Made by a program: the position numbers and the translations under genes | Notes under the pieces: generated by a model | Database searches by the model: none | What the model saw: the letters and a program-made list of their open reading frames with translations, nothing else | What the model was told of the DNA's origin: nothing | Shown here: positions 48,001 to 60,900 of the stretch, piece by piece | How the letters are laid out: the number at the start of each line of letters is the position of its first letter | Numbering within the stretch: position 1 is the first letter of the stretch | Assembly: GCF_003576645.1 (NCBI RefSeq) | Contig: NC_044923.1 | Location: forward strand, 4,930,636 to 4,994,635 | DNA from: Ipomoea triloba | Lineage: Eukaryota; Streptophyta; Magnoliopsida; Solanales; Convolvulaceae | Direction of reading: 5' to 3' | DNA length: 64,000 nucleotides

Positions 48001-48829
48001 GCGTAAAATGTGTCAAATAAGCTATCGGCCTTTACCTGAAAAATCAATTAGACCCTCAAACTTTTTAAAGTTGCAATTAGATACATAAAAATGTCAATTA
48101 AGTTCATCCAGGAATAATTACCTGTTAGTGACCTGTAATAACAGGTAAATGTAAATGTCACTTTTTTTTTGCATAAGATGTGTCAAAAATGCCATCGAAC
48201 TTTACCTGAAACATTAATTAAGCCCTTCAAACTTTTTAAGGTTGCAATTAGATACATAAACATGTCAATTTTGTTAATCAGGCATAATTACTCGTTAGTG
48301 ACCTGTAATACCAGGTAAATGTAAATATCAGTTTTTTCGCATAAAATGTGTCCAATAGGCTATCAACCTTTACCTGAAAAATCAATTAGACCCTCAAACT
48401 TTTTAAAGTTGCAATTAGTTACATAAAAATGTCAATTTAGTTCATCAAGGAATAATTACCTGTTAATGACACGAAATAACAGGTAAATGTAAATGTCACT
48501 TTGTTTGCATAAAATGTGTCAAAAAGGCCATCTAACTTTATCTAAAAAATTAATTAGACCCTCAAAACTTTTTAAACTTGCAATTAGGTATAGAAAAATG
48601 TCAATTTAGTTATCAAGGAATAATTACCTATTAGTGACCTGTAATAACATGTAAATGTAAATGTCATTTTTTTTGCATAAAATGTGTCAAAAATGCGATC
48701 GAAATTTACCAGAAAAATAAATTAGGCCCCTCAAACTTTTTAAATTTGCAATTAGGTACATAAAAATGTCAATTTAGTTAATCAAGGAATAATTACCTGT
48801 TAGTGACCTGTAATAACAGGTAAATGTAA

Positions 48830-48975
48830 ATGTCACTTTTTTTGCATAAAATGTGTCAAAAAGGCCATCTAACTTTACTTTTTTTGCATAAAATGTGTCA
48901 AAAAGGCCATCTAACTTTACCTAAAAAATTAAAAATGTGTCAAAAAGGCCATCTAACTTTACCTAAAAAATTAAT
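48830..48975 (+). repeat. Scrambled monomer with internal triplication (copy 2)
   Basis: It has the same internal rearrangement as 44947-45092, 3883 bp downstream (about 23 monomers), down to the AAAAAATTAAAAATGTG junction. The following sequence diverges by a few substitutions, so the block duplication is not the latest event. Confidence 0.88.
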
Positions 48976-50269
48976 TAGGCCTTCCAACTTTTTAAAGTTG
49001 CAATTAGGTGTAGAAAAATGTCAATTTAGTTCATCAATAAATAATTTCATGTTAGTGACCTGTAATAAGAGGTAATGTAAATTTCATTTTTTTTTGCATA
49101 AAATGTGTCAAAAAGGCAATCGAACTTTACAAAAAAAATTAGTTAGGCCCTCAAACTTTTTAAAGTTGCAATTAGGTATATAAAAATGTCAATTTAGTTA
49201 TCAAAGATTAATTACCTGTTAGTGACCTATAATAACATGTAAATGTAAATGTCACTTTTTTTTGCATAAAATGTGTCAAAAATGCAATCGAACTTTACCT
49301 GAAAAATTAATTAGGCCCCTCAAACTTTTTAAAGTTGCAATTAGATACATAAACATGTCAATTTAGTTCATCAAGACATAATTACCCGTTAGTGACCTGT
49401 AATATCAGGTAAATGTAAATGTCAATTTTTTTCGCATAGAATGTGTCAAATAGGCTATCAACCTTGACCTGAAAAATAATTAGGCCTTAAAACTTTTTAA
49501 AGTTGCAATTAGGTACATTAAAATATCAATTTAGTTAATCCAGGAATAATTACCTGTTAGTGACCTGTAATAACATGTAATTGTAAATGTCACTTTTTTT
49601 TGGCATAAAATGTGTTAAAAAGGCCATCGAACTTTACTTAAAAATTAATTAGGCCCTCAAACTTTTTAATGTAGCAATTTAGTTCATAAAAATGTCAATT
49701 TATTTCTTCAAAGAATATTTACCTGTTAGTGACCTGTAATAACAGGTAAATGTAAATGTCACTTTTTTTTTGCATAAGATGTGTCAAAAATGCCATCGAA
49801 CTTTACCTGAAACATTAATTAAGCCCTTCAAACTTTTTAAGGTTGCAGTTAGATACATAAACATGTCAATTTTGTTAATCAGGCATAATTACTCGTTAGT
49901 GACCTGTAATACCAGGTAAATGTAAGTATCAGTTTTTTTCGCATAAAATGTGTCAAATAGGCTATCAACCTTTACCTGAAAAATCAATTAGACCCTCAAA
50001 CATTTTAAAGTTGCAATTAGATACATAATAATGCCAATTTAGTTCATCCAGGAATAATTACCTGTTAATGACCTGTAAGAACAGGTAAATGTAAATGTCA
50101 CTTTTTTTTTCATAAAATGTGTCAAATAAGCTATCGGCCTTTACCTGAAAAATCAATTAGACCCTCGAACTTTTTAAAGTTGCAATTAGTTACATAAAAA
50201 TCTCAATTTAGTTCATCCAGGAATAATTACCTGTTAATGACACGAAATAATAGGTAAATGTAAATGTCA

Positions 50270-50800
50270 CTTTTTTTGCATAAAATGTGTCAAATAAGCT
50301 ATCGACCTTTACCTGAAAAATCAATAAGACCCTCAAACTTTTTAAAGTTGCAATTAGTTACATAAAAATCTCAATTTAGTTCATCCAGGAATAATTACCT
50401 GTTAATGACACGAAATAATAGGTAAATGTAAATGTCACTTTTTTTGCATAAAATGTGTCAAATAAGCTATCGACCTTTACCTTTTTTGCATAAAATGTGT
50501 CAAATAAGCTATCGACCTTTACCTGAAAAATCAATAAGACCCTCAAACTTTTTAAAGTTGCAATTAGTTACATAAAAATCTCAATTTAGTTCATCCAGGA
50601 ATAATTACCTGTTAATGACACGAAATAATAGGTAAATGTAAAATAATTACCTGTTAATGACACGAAATAATAGGTAAATGTAAATGTCACTTTTTTTGCA
50701 TAAAATGTGTCAAATAAGCTATCGACCTTTACCTTTTTTGCATAAAATGTGTCAAATAAGCTATCGACCTTTACCTTAAAAATCAATAAGACCCTCAAAC
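50270..50800 (+). repeat. Locally reshuffled monomers
   Basis: Phrases such as GCATAAAATGTGTCAAATAA followed by GCTATCGACCTTTACC are repeated head to tail with truncated units (junction TTTACCTTTTTTGCATAAAA near 50475 and again near 50730). Another junction, GTAAATGTAAAATAATTACC (about 50634), joins two partial copies. This is consistent with replication slippage or unequal exchange at short homologies. Confidence 0.85.
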
Positions 50801-51740
50801 TTTTTAAAGTTGCAATTGGATACATAAAAATTGCCAATTAAGTTCATCCAGTAATAATTACCTGTTAGTGACCTGTAATAACAGGTAAATGTAAATGTCA
50901 CTTTTTTTGCATAATGTGTGATAAATAGGCTATCAACCTTTACTCTAAAAGATAAATTAGGCCATCAAACTTTTTACTGTTGAAATTAGGTACATAAAAA
51001 TGTCAATTTAGTTCGTCAAGGAAATAATTACCTGTTAGTGACCTGTAATAACAAGTAAATGCAAATGTCACTTTTTTTTGCATAATATGTGTCAAATAGG
51101 CTATCAACCTTTACCTGAAAAATCAATTAGGCCCTCAAAGTTTTTAAAGTTGCAATTAGGTACATAAAAATGTCAATTTAGTTCATCTAGGAATAATTAC
51201 CTGTTAGTGACCTGTAATAACAGGTAAATGTAAATTTCATTTTTTTTTGCATAAAATGTGTCAAATAAGCTATCGACCTTTACCTGAAAAATCAATTAGA
51301 CCCTCAAATTTTTTAAAGTTGCAATTAGATACATAAAAATGCCAATTAAGTTCATCCAGTAATAATTACCTGTTAGTGACCTGTAATAATAGGTAAATGT
51401 AAATGTCACTTTTTTTGGATAATGTGTGATAAATAGGCTATCAACCTTTACCTAAAAGATAAATTAGGCCCTCAAACTTTTTAAAGTTAAATTAGATACA
51501 TAAAAATGTCAATTTAGTTCATCAAGGAAAAAATTACCTGTTAGTGACCAGTAATAACAGGTAAACGTAAATGTCACTTTTTTTGCATAAAATGTGTCAA
51601 ATAAGCTACCGACCTTTACCTAAAAGATAAATTAGGCCCTCAAACTTTTTAAAGTTGAAATTAGGTACATAAAAATGTCAATTTAGTTCATCAAAGAATA
51701 ATTACCTATTAGTGATCTGTAATACCAAGTAATGTAAATT

Positions 51741-51771
<31 letters not shown>

Positions 51772-51772
51772 N

Positions 51773-51803
<31 letters not shown>

Positions 51804-53049
51804 ATAATATGTGTCAAAAAGGCCATCGAACTTTACCCAAAAAATTAGTTAGGCCCTCAAACTTTTTAAAGTTGCAATTAGGTATATAAAAATGTCAATT
51901 TAGTTATCAAAAAATAATTACTTGTTAGTGACCTGTAATAACATGTAAATGTAAATGTCAATTTTTTTTTTTTGCATAAAATGTGTAAAAAATGTAATCG
52001 AACTTTATCTGAAAAATTAATTAGGCCCTTCAAACTTTTTAAAGTTGCAATTAGATACATAAACATGTCAATTTAGTTCATCAAGACATAATTACCCGTT
52101 AATGACCTGTAATAACAAGTAAACATAAATGTCACTTTTTTTTTTTGCATAAAATGTGTTAAAAAGGCCATCTAACTTTACCTAAAAAATTATTTAGGCC
52201 CTCAAACTTTTTAAAGTTGCAATTAGGTACATAAAAATGTCAATTTAGTTCATCAAGGAATAATTACCTGTTAGTGACCTGTAATAACATGTAAATTTAA
52301 TGTCACTTTTTTTGCATAAAATGTGTCAAAAATGCCATCGAACTTTAACTGAAAAATTAATTAGGCCCTCAAACTTTTTAAAGTTGCAATTAGATACATA
52401 AAAATGTCAATTTAGTTCATCCAGGAATAATTACCTGTTAGTAACCCGTAATAACAGGTAAATGTAAATGTCACTTTTTTTTTGCGTAAAATGTTTCAAA
52501 TAAGCTATCTACCTTTACCTGAAAAATCAATTAGACCCTCAAACTTTTTAAAGTTGCAATTAGATACATAAAAATGTCAATTAAGTTCATCCAGTAATAA
52601 TTACCTGTTAGTGACCTGTAATAATAGGTAAATATAAATGTCACTTTTTTTTGCATAATATGTGTCAAATACGCTATCAACCTTTACCTGACAAATCAAT
52701 TAGGCCCTCAAACTTTTTAAAGTTGCAATTAGGTACATAAAAATGTCAAGTTAGTTCATCAAAGAATAATTACCTTTTAGTGAACTGTAATAACAGGTAA
52801 ATGTAAATTTCGTTTTTTTTTTTTTGCATAAAATGTGTCAAAAAGGCCATTGAACTTTACCTAAAAAATTAGTTAGGCCCTCAAACTTTTTAAAGTTGCA
52901 ATTAGGTATATAAAAATGTCAAATTAGTTATCAAGAAATAATTACCTGTTAGTGACCTGTAATAACATGTAAATGTAAATGTCACTTTTTTTTTTTTTGC
53001 ATAAAATGTGTAAAAAATGCAATCGAACTTTATCTGAAAAATTAATTAG

Positions 53050-53175
53050 GCCCTCAAACTTTTTAAAGTTGCAATTAGATACATTAATTAGGCCCTCAAA
53101 CTTTTTAAAGTTGCAATTAGATACATAAACAAGGCCCTCAAACTTTTTAAAGTTGCAATTAGATACATAAACACT
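53050..53175 (+). repeat. Sub-monomer triplication
   Basis: GGCCCTCAAACTTTTTAAAG followed by TTGCAATTAGATACAT occurs three times in a row, with junctions ACATTAATTAGG and ACATAAACAAGG. This is a duplication of about 45 bp inside one monomer. Confidence 0.88.
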
Positions 53176-54194
53176 TCAATTTAGTTCATCAAGACATAAT
53201 TACCCGTTAGTGACCTGTAATATCAGGTAAATGTAAATGTCACTTTTTTTCGCATAAAATGTGTCAAATAGGCTATCAACCTTTTATCTAAAAAATAAAT
53301 TAGGCCCTCAAACTTTTTAAAGTTGCAATTAGGTACATAAAAATGCCAATTTAGTTCATCCAGGAATAAATAGCTGTTAGGGACCTGTAATAACAGGTAA
53401 TTGTAAATATCAATTTTTTTTGGCAAAAAATATGTTAAAAAGGCAATAGAACTTTACTTAAAAATTAATTAGGCCCTAAAACTTTTTAAGGTTGCAATTA
53501 GATACATAAACATATCAATTTAGTTAATCAAGGCATAATTACCCTTTAGCGACCTGTAATACCAGGTAAATGTAATTGTCAATTTTTTCGCATAAAATGT
53601 GTCAAATAGGCTATCAACCTTTACCTGAAAAATCAATTTGACCCTCAAACATTTTAAAGTAGCAATTAGATACATAAAAATGCCAATTTAGTTCATCAAG
53701 GAATAAATACCTGTTAGTGACCCGTAATAACAGGTAAATGTAAATGTCACTTTTTTTGCATAAAATGTGTCAAATCAGCTATCGACCTTTACCTGAAAAA
53801 TCAATTAGACCCTTAAACTTTTTAAAGTTGCAATTAGGTACATAAAAATCTCAATTTAGTTCATCCAGGAATAATTACATGTTAATGACCCGAAATAACA
53901 GGTAAATGTAAATGTCACTTTTTTTGCAAAAAATGTGTCAAATATGCTATCGACCTTTACCTGAAAAATCAATTAGACCCTCAAACTTTTTAAAGTTGCA
54001 ATTTGATACACAAAAATGTCAATTATGTTCATCCATGAATAATTACCTGTTAATGACCTGTAATAACAAGTAAACATAAATGTCACTTTTTTTTTGCATA
54101 AAATGTGTTAAAAAGTCCATCTAACTTTACCTAAAAAATTAATTAGGCCCTCAAACTTTTTAAAGTTGCAATTAGGTACATAAAAATGTCAATT

Positions 54195-54325
54195 TAGTTC
54201 ATCAAGGAATAATTACCTGTTAGTGACCTGTAATAACAGTTCATCAAGGAATAATTACCTGTTAGTGACCTGTAATAACAGTTCATCAAGGAATAATTAC
54301 CTGTTAGTGACCTGTAATAACATGT
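54195..54325 (+). repeat. 42-bp triplication within a monomer
   Basis: GTTCATCAAGGAATAATTAC followed by CTGTTAGTGACCTGTAATAACA is present three times in tandem, immediately upstream of the plastid DNA insertion. The proximity may reflect repeated breakage and repair at one place. Confidence 0.9.
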
Positions 54326-54453
54326 AAATTTAATGTCACTTTTTTTGCATAAAATGTGTCAAAAAGGCCATTGAACTTTACCTAAAAAATTAGTTAGGCC
54401 CTCACACATTTTAAAGTTGCAATTAGGTATATAAAAATGTCAAATTAGTTATC

Positions 54454-54825
54454 CTCCAATTGGGACTAATAAGGATGAAATATTTTATGCAATTGATAAA
54501 GAAGAAGAGGAAGAGATCAATCCCGAAGAAGAGATCAATCCCGAAGAAGAGATCAATCCCGAAGAAGAGATCAATCCCAGCAGTAATCAAAAGACTCCAA
54601 TTGGGACTAATAACGATCAATTAATTGATCCAATTGATAAACAAGAAAAAGACCCTTTTTATATTCCGATTAATCAAAATCCAGAAATCAATCAACCTAA
54701 TTCTCCAAATTCTTTTTTTGATTGGATGGGAATGAATGAACAAATACTAAATCGTCCCATCTCGAATCTGGAACTTTGGTTCTTCCCAGAATTTGTGTGG
54801 CTTTTTAATGTATATAAAACGAAAC
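54454..54825 (+). pseudogene. ycf1: Plastid DNA insertion (NUPT): fragment of ycf1/TIC214
   Basis: The plus strand stays open for about 123 codons (frame at 54456). The C-terminal part reads [20 protein letters not shown] and then [17 protein letters not shown], which I recognise as the conserved core of plastid Ycf1 (TIC214, a protein of the inner-envelope translocon). The N-terminal part is the variable acidic region, with a NPEEEI unit repeated by an 18-bp tandem repeat (about 54513-54575) and a duplicated PIGTN phrase. The fragment has no start, no stop and no promoter, so it is not functional. It sits between satellite bases TTAGTTATC and AAGGAATAATT, which join perfectly if the insert is removed. 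No target duplication and no open-frame damage are seen, indicating a recent end-joining insertion. The minus-strand frame over the 18-bp repeat is a shadow. Confidence 0.93.
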
Positions 54826-55319
54826 AAGGAATAATTACCTGTTAGTGACCTGTAATAACAGGTAAATGTAAATGTCACTTTTTTTGGCATAAAATGTGTC
54901 AAAAATGCAATCGAATTTTACCTGAAAAATTAATTAGTCACCTCAAACTTTTTAAAGTTGCAATTAGATACATAAACATGTCAATTTAGTTCATCAAGAC
55001 ATAATTACCCGTTAATGACCTGTAATATCAGGTAATGTCAATGTCACTTTTTTTCACTTTACCCGAAAAATCAATTAGACCCTCAAACATTTTAAAGTTT
55101 CAATTAGATACATAAAAATGTCAATTTAGTTCATCCAGGAATAAATACCTGTTAGCGACCCGTAATAACAGGTAAATGTAAATGTCACTTTTTTTGAATA
55201 AAATGTGTCGAATAAGCTATCGACCTTTACCTGAAAAATCAATTAGACCCTCAAACTTTTTAAAGTTGCAATTAGATACATAAAAATGCCAATTAAGTTC
55301 ATCTAGTAATAATTACCTG

Positions 55320-57935
55320 TTAGTGACCTGTAATAACAGGTAAATGTAAATGTGACTTTTTTTTTTGCATAATGTGTGTCAAATAGGCTATCAACCTTTA
55401 CCTAAAAAATAAATTAGGCCCTCAAACCTTTTAAAGTTGCAATTAGATACATAAAAATGTCAATTTAGTTCATCAAGAATAATTACCTGTTAGTGACCTG
55501 TAATAACAGGTAAATGTAAATGTCACTTTTTTTGCATAAAATGTGTCAAAAAGGCCTTCTAACATTACCTAAAAAATTAATTAGGCCCTAAAACTTTTTC
55601 AAGTTGCAATTAGTTACATAAAAATCTCAATTTAGTTCATCCAGGAATAATTACATGTTAATGACCCGAAATAACAGGTAAATGTAAATGTCACTTTTTT
55701 TTGCATAAAATGTGTCAAAAAGGCCATCGAACTTAACCTAAAAAATTAGTTTGGCCCTCAAACTTTTTAAAGTTGCAATTAGGTATATAAAAATGTCAAT
55801 TTAGTTATCAAAAATTATTACCTGTTAGTGACCTGTAATAACATGTAAATGTAAATGTCACTTTTTTTTTTTTTTTTTTTGCATAAAATGTGTAAAAAAT
55901 GCAATCGAACTTTATCTGAAAAATTAATTAGGCCCTCAAACTTTTTAAAGTTGCAATTAGATACATAAACATGTCAATTTAGTTCATCAAGACATAATTA
56001 CCCGTTAGTGACCTTTAATATCAGGTAAATGTAAATGTCACTTTTTTTCGCATAAAATGTGTCAAATAGGCTATCAACCTTTACCTAAAAAATTAATTAG
56101 GCCCTCAAACTTCTATCAACCTTTACCTAAAAAATTAATTAGGCCCTCAAACTTTTTAAAGTTGCAATTAGAAAAATTAATTAGGCCCTCAAACTTTTTA
56201 AAGTTGCAATTAGGTACATAAAAATGTCAATTTAGTTCATCCAGGAATAAATACCTGTTAGTGACCCGTAATAACAGGTAAATGTAAATGTCACTTTTTT
56301 TGAAGACCCGTAATAACAGGTAAATGTAAATGTCACTTTTTTTGAAAAAAATGTGTCAAATAAGCTATCGACCTTTACCTGAAAAATCAATTAGACCCTC
56401 AAACTTTTTAAAGTTGCAATTAGATACATAAAAATGGCAATTAAGTTCATCTAGTAATAATTAACTGTCAGTGACCTGTAATAACAGGTAAATGTAAATG
56501 TCACTTTTTTTGCATAAAATGTGTCGAATAAGCTATCGTCCTTTACCTGAAAAATCAATTAGACCCTCAAACTTTTTAAAGTTGCAATTAGATAAATAAA
56601 AATGCCAATTAAGTTCATCTAGTAATAATTACCAGTTAGTGACCTGTAATAACAAGTAAATGTAAATGTCACTTTTTTTGCATAATGTGTGATAAATAGG
56701 CTATCAACCTTTACCTAAAAGATAAATTAGGCCCTCAAACTTTTTAAAGTTGAAATTAGGTACATAAAAATGTCAATTTAGTTCATCAAGTAAAAAAATA
56801 TCTGTTAGTGACCAGTAATAACAGGTAAATGTAAATGTCACTTTTTTTGAATAAAATGTGTCGAATAAGCTATCGACCTTTACCTGAAAAATCAATTAGA
56901 CCCTCAAACTTTTTAAAGTTGCAATTAGATACATAAAAATGCCAATTAAGTTCATCTAGTAATAATTACCTGTTAGTGACCTGTAATAACAGGTAAATGT
57001 AAATGTCACTTTTTTTGCATAAAATGTGTCGAATAAGCTATCGACCTTTACCTAAAAAATCAATTAGACACTCAAACTTTTTAAAGTTGCAATTAGATAA
57101 ATAAAAATGCCAATTAAGTTCATCCAGTAATAATTACCTGTTAGTGACCTGTAATAACAAGTAAATGTAAATGTCACTTTTTTTGCATAATGTGTGATAA
57201 ATAGGCTATCAACCTTTACCTAAAAGATAAATTAGGCCCTCAAACTTTTTAAAGTTGAAATTAGGTATATAAAAATGTCAATTTAGTTCATCAAGTAAAA
57301 AATTACCTGTTAGTGACCAGTAATAACAGGTAAATGTAAATGTCACTTTTTTTTGCATAAACTGTGTCAAATAAGCTATCGACCTTTACCTGAAAAATCA
57401 ATTAGACCCTAAAACTTTTTAAAGTTGCAATTAAATACATAAAAATGTCAATTATGTTCATCTAGTAATAATTACCTGTTAGTGACCTGTAATAACAGGT
57501 AAATGTAAATGTCATTTTTTTTTGCATAATGTGTGTCAAATAGGCTATCAACCTTTACCTAAAAAATAAATTAGGCCCTCAAACCTTTTAAAGTTGCAAT
57601 TAGATACATAAAAATGTCAATTTAGTTCATCAAGAATAATTACCTGTTAGTGACCTGTAATAACAGGTAAATGTAAATGTCACTTTTTTTGCATAAAATG
57701 TGTCAAAAAGGCCTTCTAACATTACCTAAAAAATTAATTAGGCCCTAAAACTTTTTCAAGTTGCAATTAGTTACATAAAAATCTCAATTTAGTTCATCCA
57801 GGAATAATTACATGTTAATGACCCGAAATAACAGGTAAATGTAAATGTCACTTTTTTTTGCATAAAATGTGTCAAAAAGGCCATCGAACTTAACCTAAAA
57901 AATTAGTTTGTCCCTCAAACCTTTTAAAGTTGCAA
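55320..57935 (+). repeat. Multi-monomer duplicated block (higher-order repeat)
   Basis: A run of private variants (AAGGCCTTCTAACATTACC, ACTTTTTCAAGTTGCAATTA, TTACATGTTAATGACCCGAA, CGAACTTAACCTAAAAAATT) occurs in the same order at about 55340-55765 and 57490-57920, 2157 bp apart. Variants such as GTGTGATAAATAGGC plus TAAAAGATAAATTAGGCC recur at about 56690, 57185 and 58705. Block lengths vary because short tandem duplications (for example 56100-56200 and 56297-56345) were added to one copy only. Confidence 0.85.
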
Positions 57936-60900
57936 TTAGGTATATAAAAATGTCAATTTAATTATCAAGAAATAATTACCGGTTAGTGATCTGTAATAAC
58001 ATGTAAATGTAAATGTCACTTTTTTTTTTTTTTTGCATAAAATGTGTTAAAAATGCAATCGAACTTTATCTGAAAAATTAATTAGGCCCTCAAACTTTTT
58101 AAAGTTGCAATTAGATACATAAACATGTCAATATAGTTCATCAAGACATAATTACCCGTTAGTGACCTGTAATATCAGGTAAATGTAAATGTCACTTTTT
58201 TTCGCATAAAATGTGTCAAATAGGCTATCAACCTTTACCTAAAAAATTAATTAGGCCCTCAAACTTTTTAAAGTTGCAATTAGATACATAAAAATGTCAA
58301 TTTAGTTCATCCAGGAATAAATACCTGTTAGTGACCCGTAATAACAGGTAAATGTAAATGTCACTTTTTTTGAATAAAATGTGTCAAATAAGCTATCGAC
58401 CTTTTCCTGAAAAATCAATTAGACCCTCAAACTTTTTAAAGTTGCAATTAGATACATAAAAATAGCAATTAAGTTCATCTAGTAACAATTACCTATCAGT
58501 GACCTGTAATAACAGGTAAATGTAAATGTCACTTTTTTTGCATAAAATGTGTCGAATAAGCTATCGACCTTTACCTGAAAAATCAATTAGACCCTCAAAC
58601 TTTTTAAAGTTGCAATTAGATAAATAAAAATGCCAATTAAGTTCATCCAGTAATAATTACCTGTTAGTGACCTGTAATAACAAGTAAATGTAAATGTCAC
58701 TTTTTTTGCATAATGTGTGATAAATAGGCTATCAACCTTTACCTAAAAGATAAATTAGGCCCTCAAACTTTTTAAAGTTGAAATTAGGTACATAAAAATG
58801 TCAATTTAGTTCATCAAGTAAAAAATTACCTGTTAGTGACCAGTAATAACAGGTAAATGTAAATGTCACTTTTTTTGCATAAAATGTGTCAAATAAGCTA
58901 TCGACCTTCACCTGAAAAATCAATTAGACCCTCAAACTTTTTAAAGTTGCAATTAAATACATAAAAATGTCAATTATGTTCATCCAGTAATAATTACCTG
59001 TTAGTGACCTGTAATAACATGTAAATGTAAATGTCACTTTTTTTTGCATAAAATGTGTCAAAAATGCAATCGAACTTTACCTGAAAAATGAATTAGGCCC
59101 CTCAAACTTTTTAAAGTTGCAATTAGATACATAAACATGTCAATTTAGTTAATCAAGACATAATTACTCGTTAGTGACCTGTAATATCAGGTAAATGTAA
59201 ATGTCACTTTTTTTCGCATAAAATGTGTCAAATAGGCTATCAACCTTTACCTGAAAAATCAATTAGGCCTTAAAAACTTTTTAAAGGTTCAATTAGATAC
59301 ATAAAAATGTCAATTTTGTTCAAACAACCAGGAATAATTACCTGTTAGTGACCTGTAATAACAGGTAAATGTAAATGTTACTTTTTTTGCATAATGTGTG
59401 ATAAATAGGCGATCAACCTTTACCTAAAAGATAAATTAGGCCCTCAAACTTTTCGAAGTTGCAATTAGGTATATAAAAATGTCAATTTAGTTATCAAGAA
59501 ATAATTTCCTGTTAGTGACCTGTAATAACACGTAAATGTAAATGTCACTTTTTTTTTTTGCATAAAATGTGTAAAAAATGCAATCGAACTTTATCTGAAA
59601 AATTAATTAGGCCCCTCAAACTTTTTAAAGTTGCAATTAGATACATAAACACTTCAATTTAGTTTATCAAGACATAATTACCCGTTAGTGACCTGTAATA
59701 TCAGGTAAATGTAAATTTCATTTTTTTTTTTTGCATAAAATGTTTCAAAAAGCCCATCGATCTTTACCTAAAAAATTAGGTAGGCCCTCAAACTTTTTAA
59801 AGTTGCAATTAGGTACATAAAAATGTCAATTTAGTTCATCAAGAAATAATTACCTGTTAGTGACCTGTAATAACATGTAAATGTAAATGTCACTTTCTTT
59901 GCATAAAATGTGTCAAAAATGTCATCGAACTTTACCTGAGACATTAATTAGGCCCCTCAAACTTTTTAAAGTTGCAATTAGATAAATAAAATGTCAATTT
60001 AGTTAATCAATGCATAATTACCTGTTAGTAACTTGTAATAACAGGTAAATGTAAAATTCACTTTTTTTGCGTAAAATGTGTCGAATAAGCTATCGACCTT
60101 TACTTGAAAAATCAATTAGACCCTCAAACTTTTTAAAGTTGCAATTAGATACATAAAAATGTCAACTAAGTTCATCCAGTAATAATTACCTGTTAGTGAC
60201 CTGTAATAATAGATAAATATAAACGTCACTTTTTTTTGCATAATATGTGTTAAATAGGCTATCAACCGTTACCAGAAAAATCAATTAGGCCCCCAAACTT
60301 TTTAAAGTTGCAATTAGGTACATAAAAATGTCAATTTAGTTCATCCAGGAATAATTACCTATTAGTGACCTGTAATAACAAGTAATGTAAATGTCACTTT
60401 TTTTTTTTTGCATAAAATGTGTTAAAAAGGCCATCTAACTTTACCTAAAAAATTAATTAGGCCCTCAAACTTTTTAAAGTTGCAATTAGGTATAAAAAAA
60501 TCTCAATTTAGTTCATCAATGAATAATTACCTGTTAGTGACCTGTAATAACATGTAAATGTAAATGTCACTTTTTTTTGCATAAAATGTGTCAAAAATGC
60601 CATCGAACATTAACTGAAAAATTAATTAGGCCCCTCAAACTTTTTAAAGTTGCAATTAGGTACATAAAAATGTCAATTTAGTTCATCCAAGAATAATTAC
60701 CTGTTATTAACCCGTAATAACAGGTAAATGTAAAAGTCACTTTTTTTGCGTAAAATATGTCAAATAAGCTATCGTCCTTTACCTGAAAAATCTATTAGAC
60801 CCTCAAACTTTTTAAAGTTAAAATTAGATACATAAAAATGTCAATTTAGTTCATATAGTAATAATTACCTTTTAGTGACCTGTAATAACAGATCAATGTA

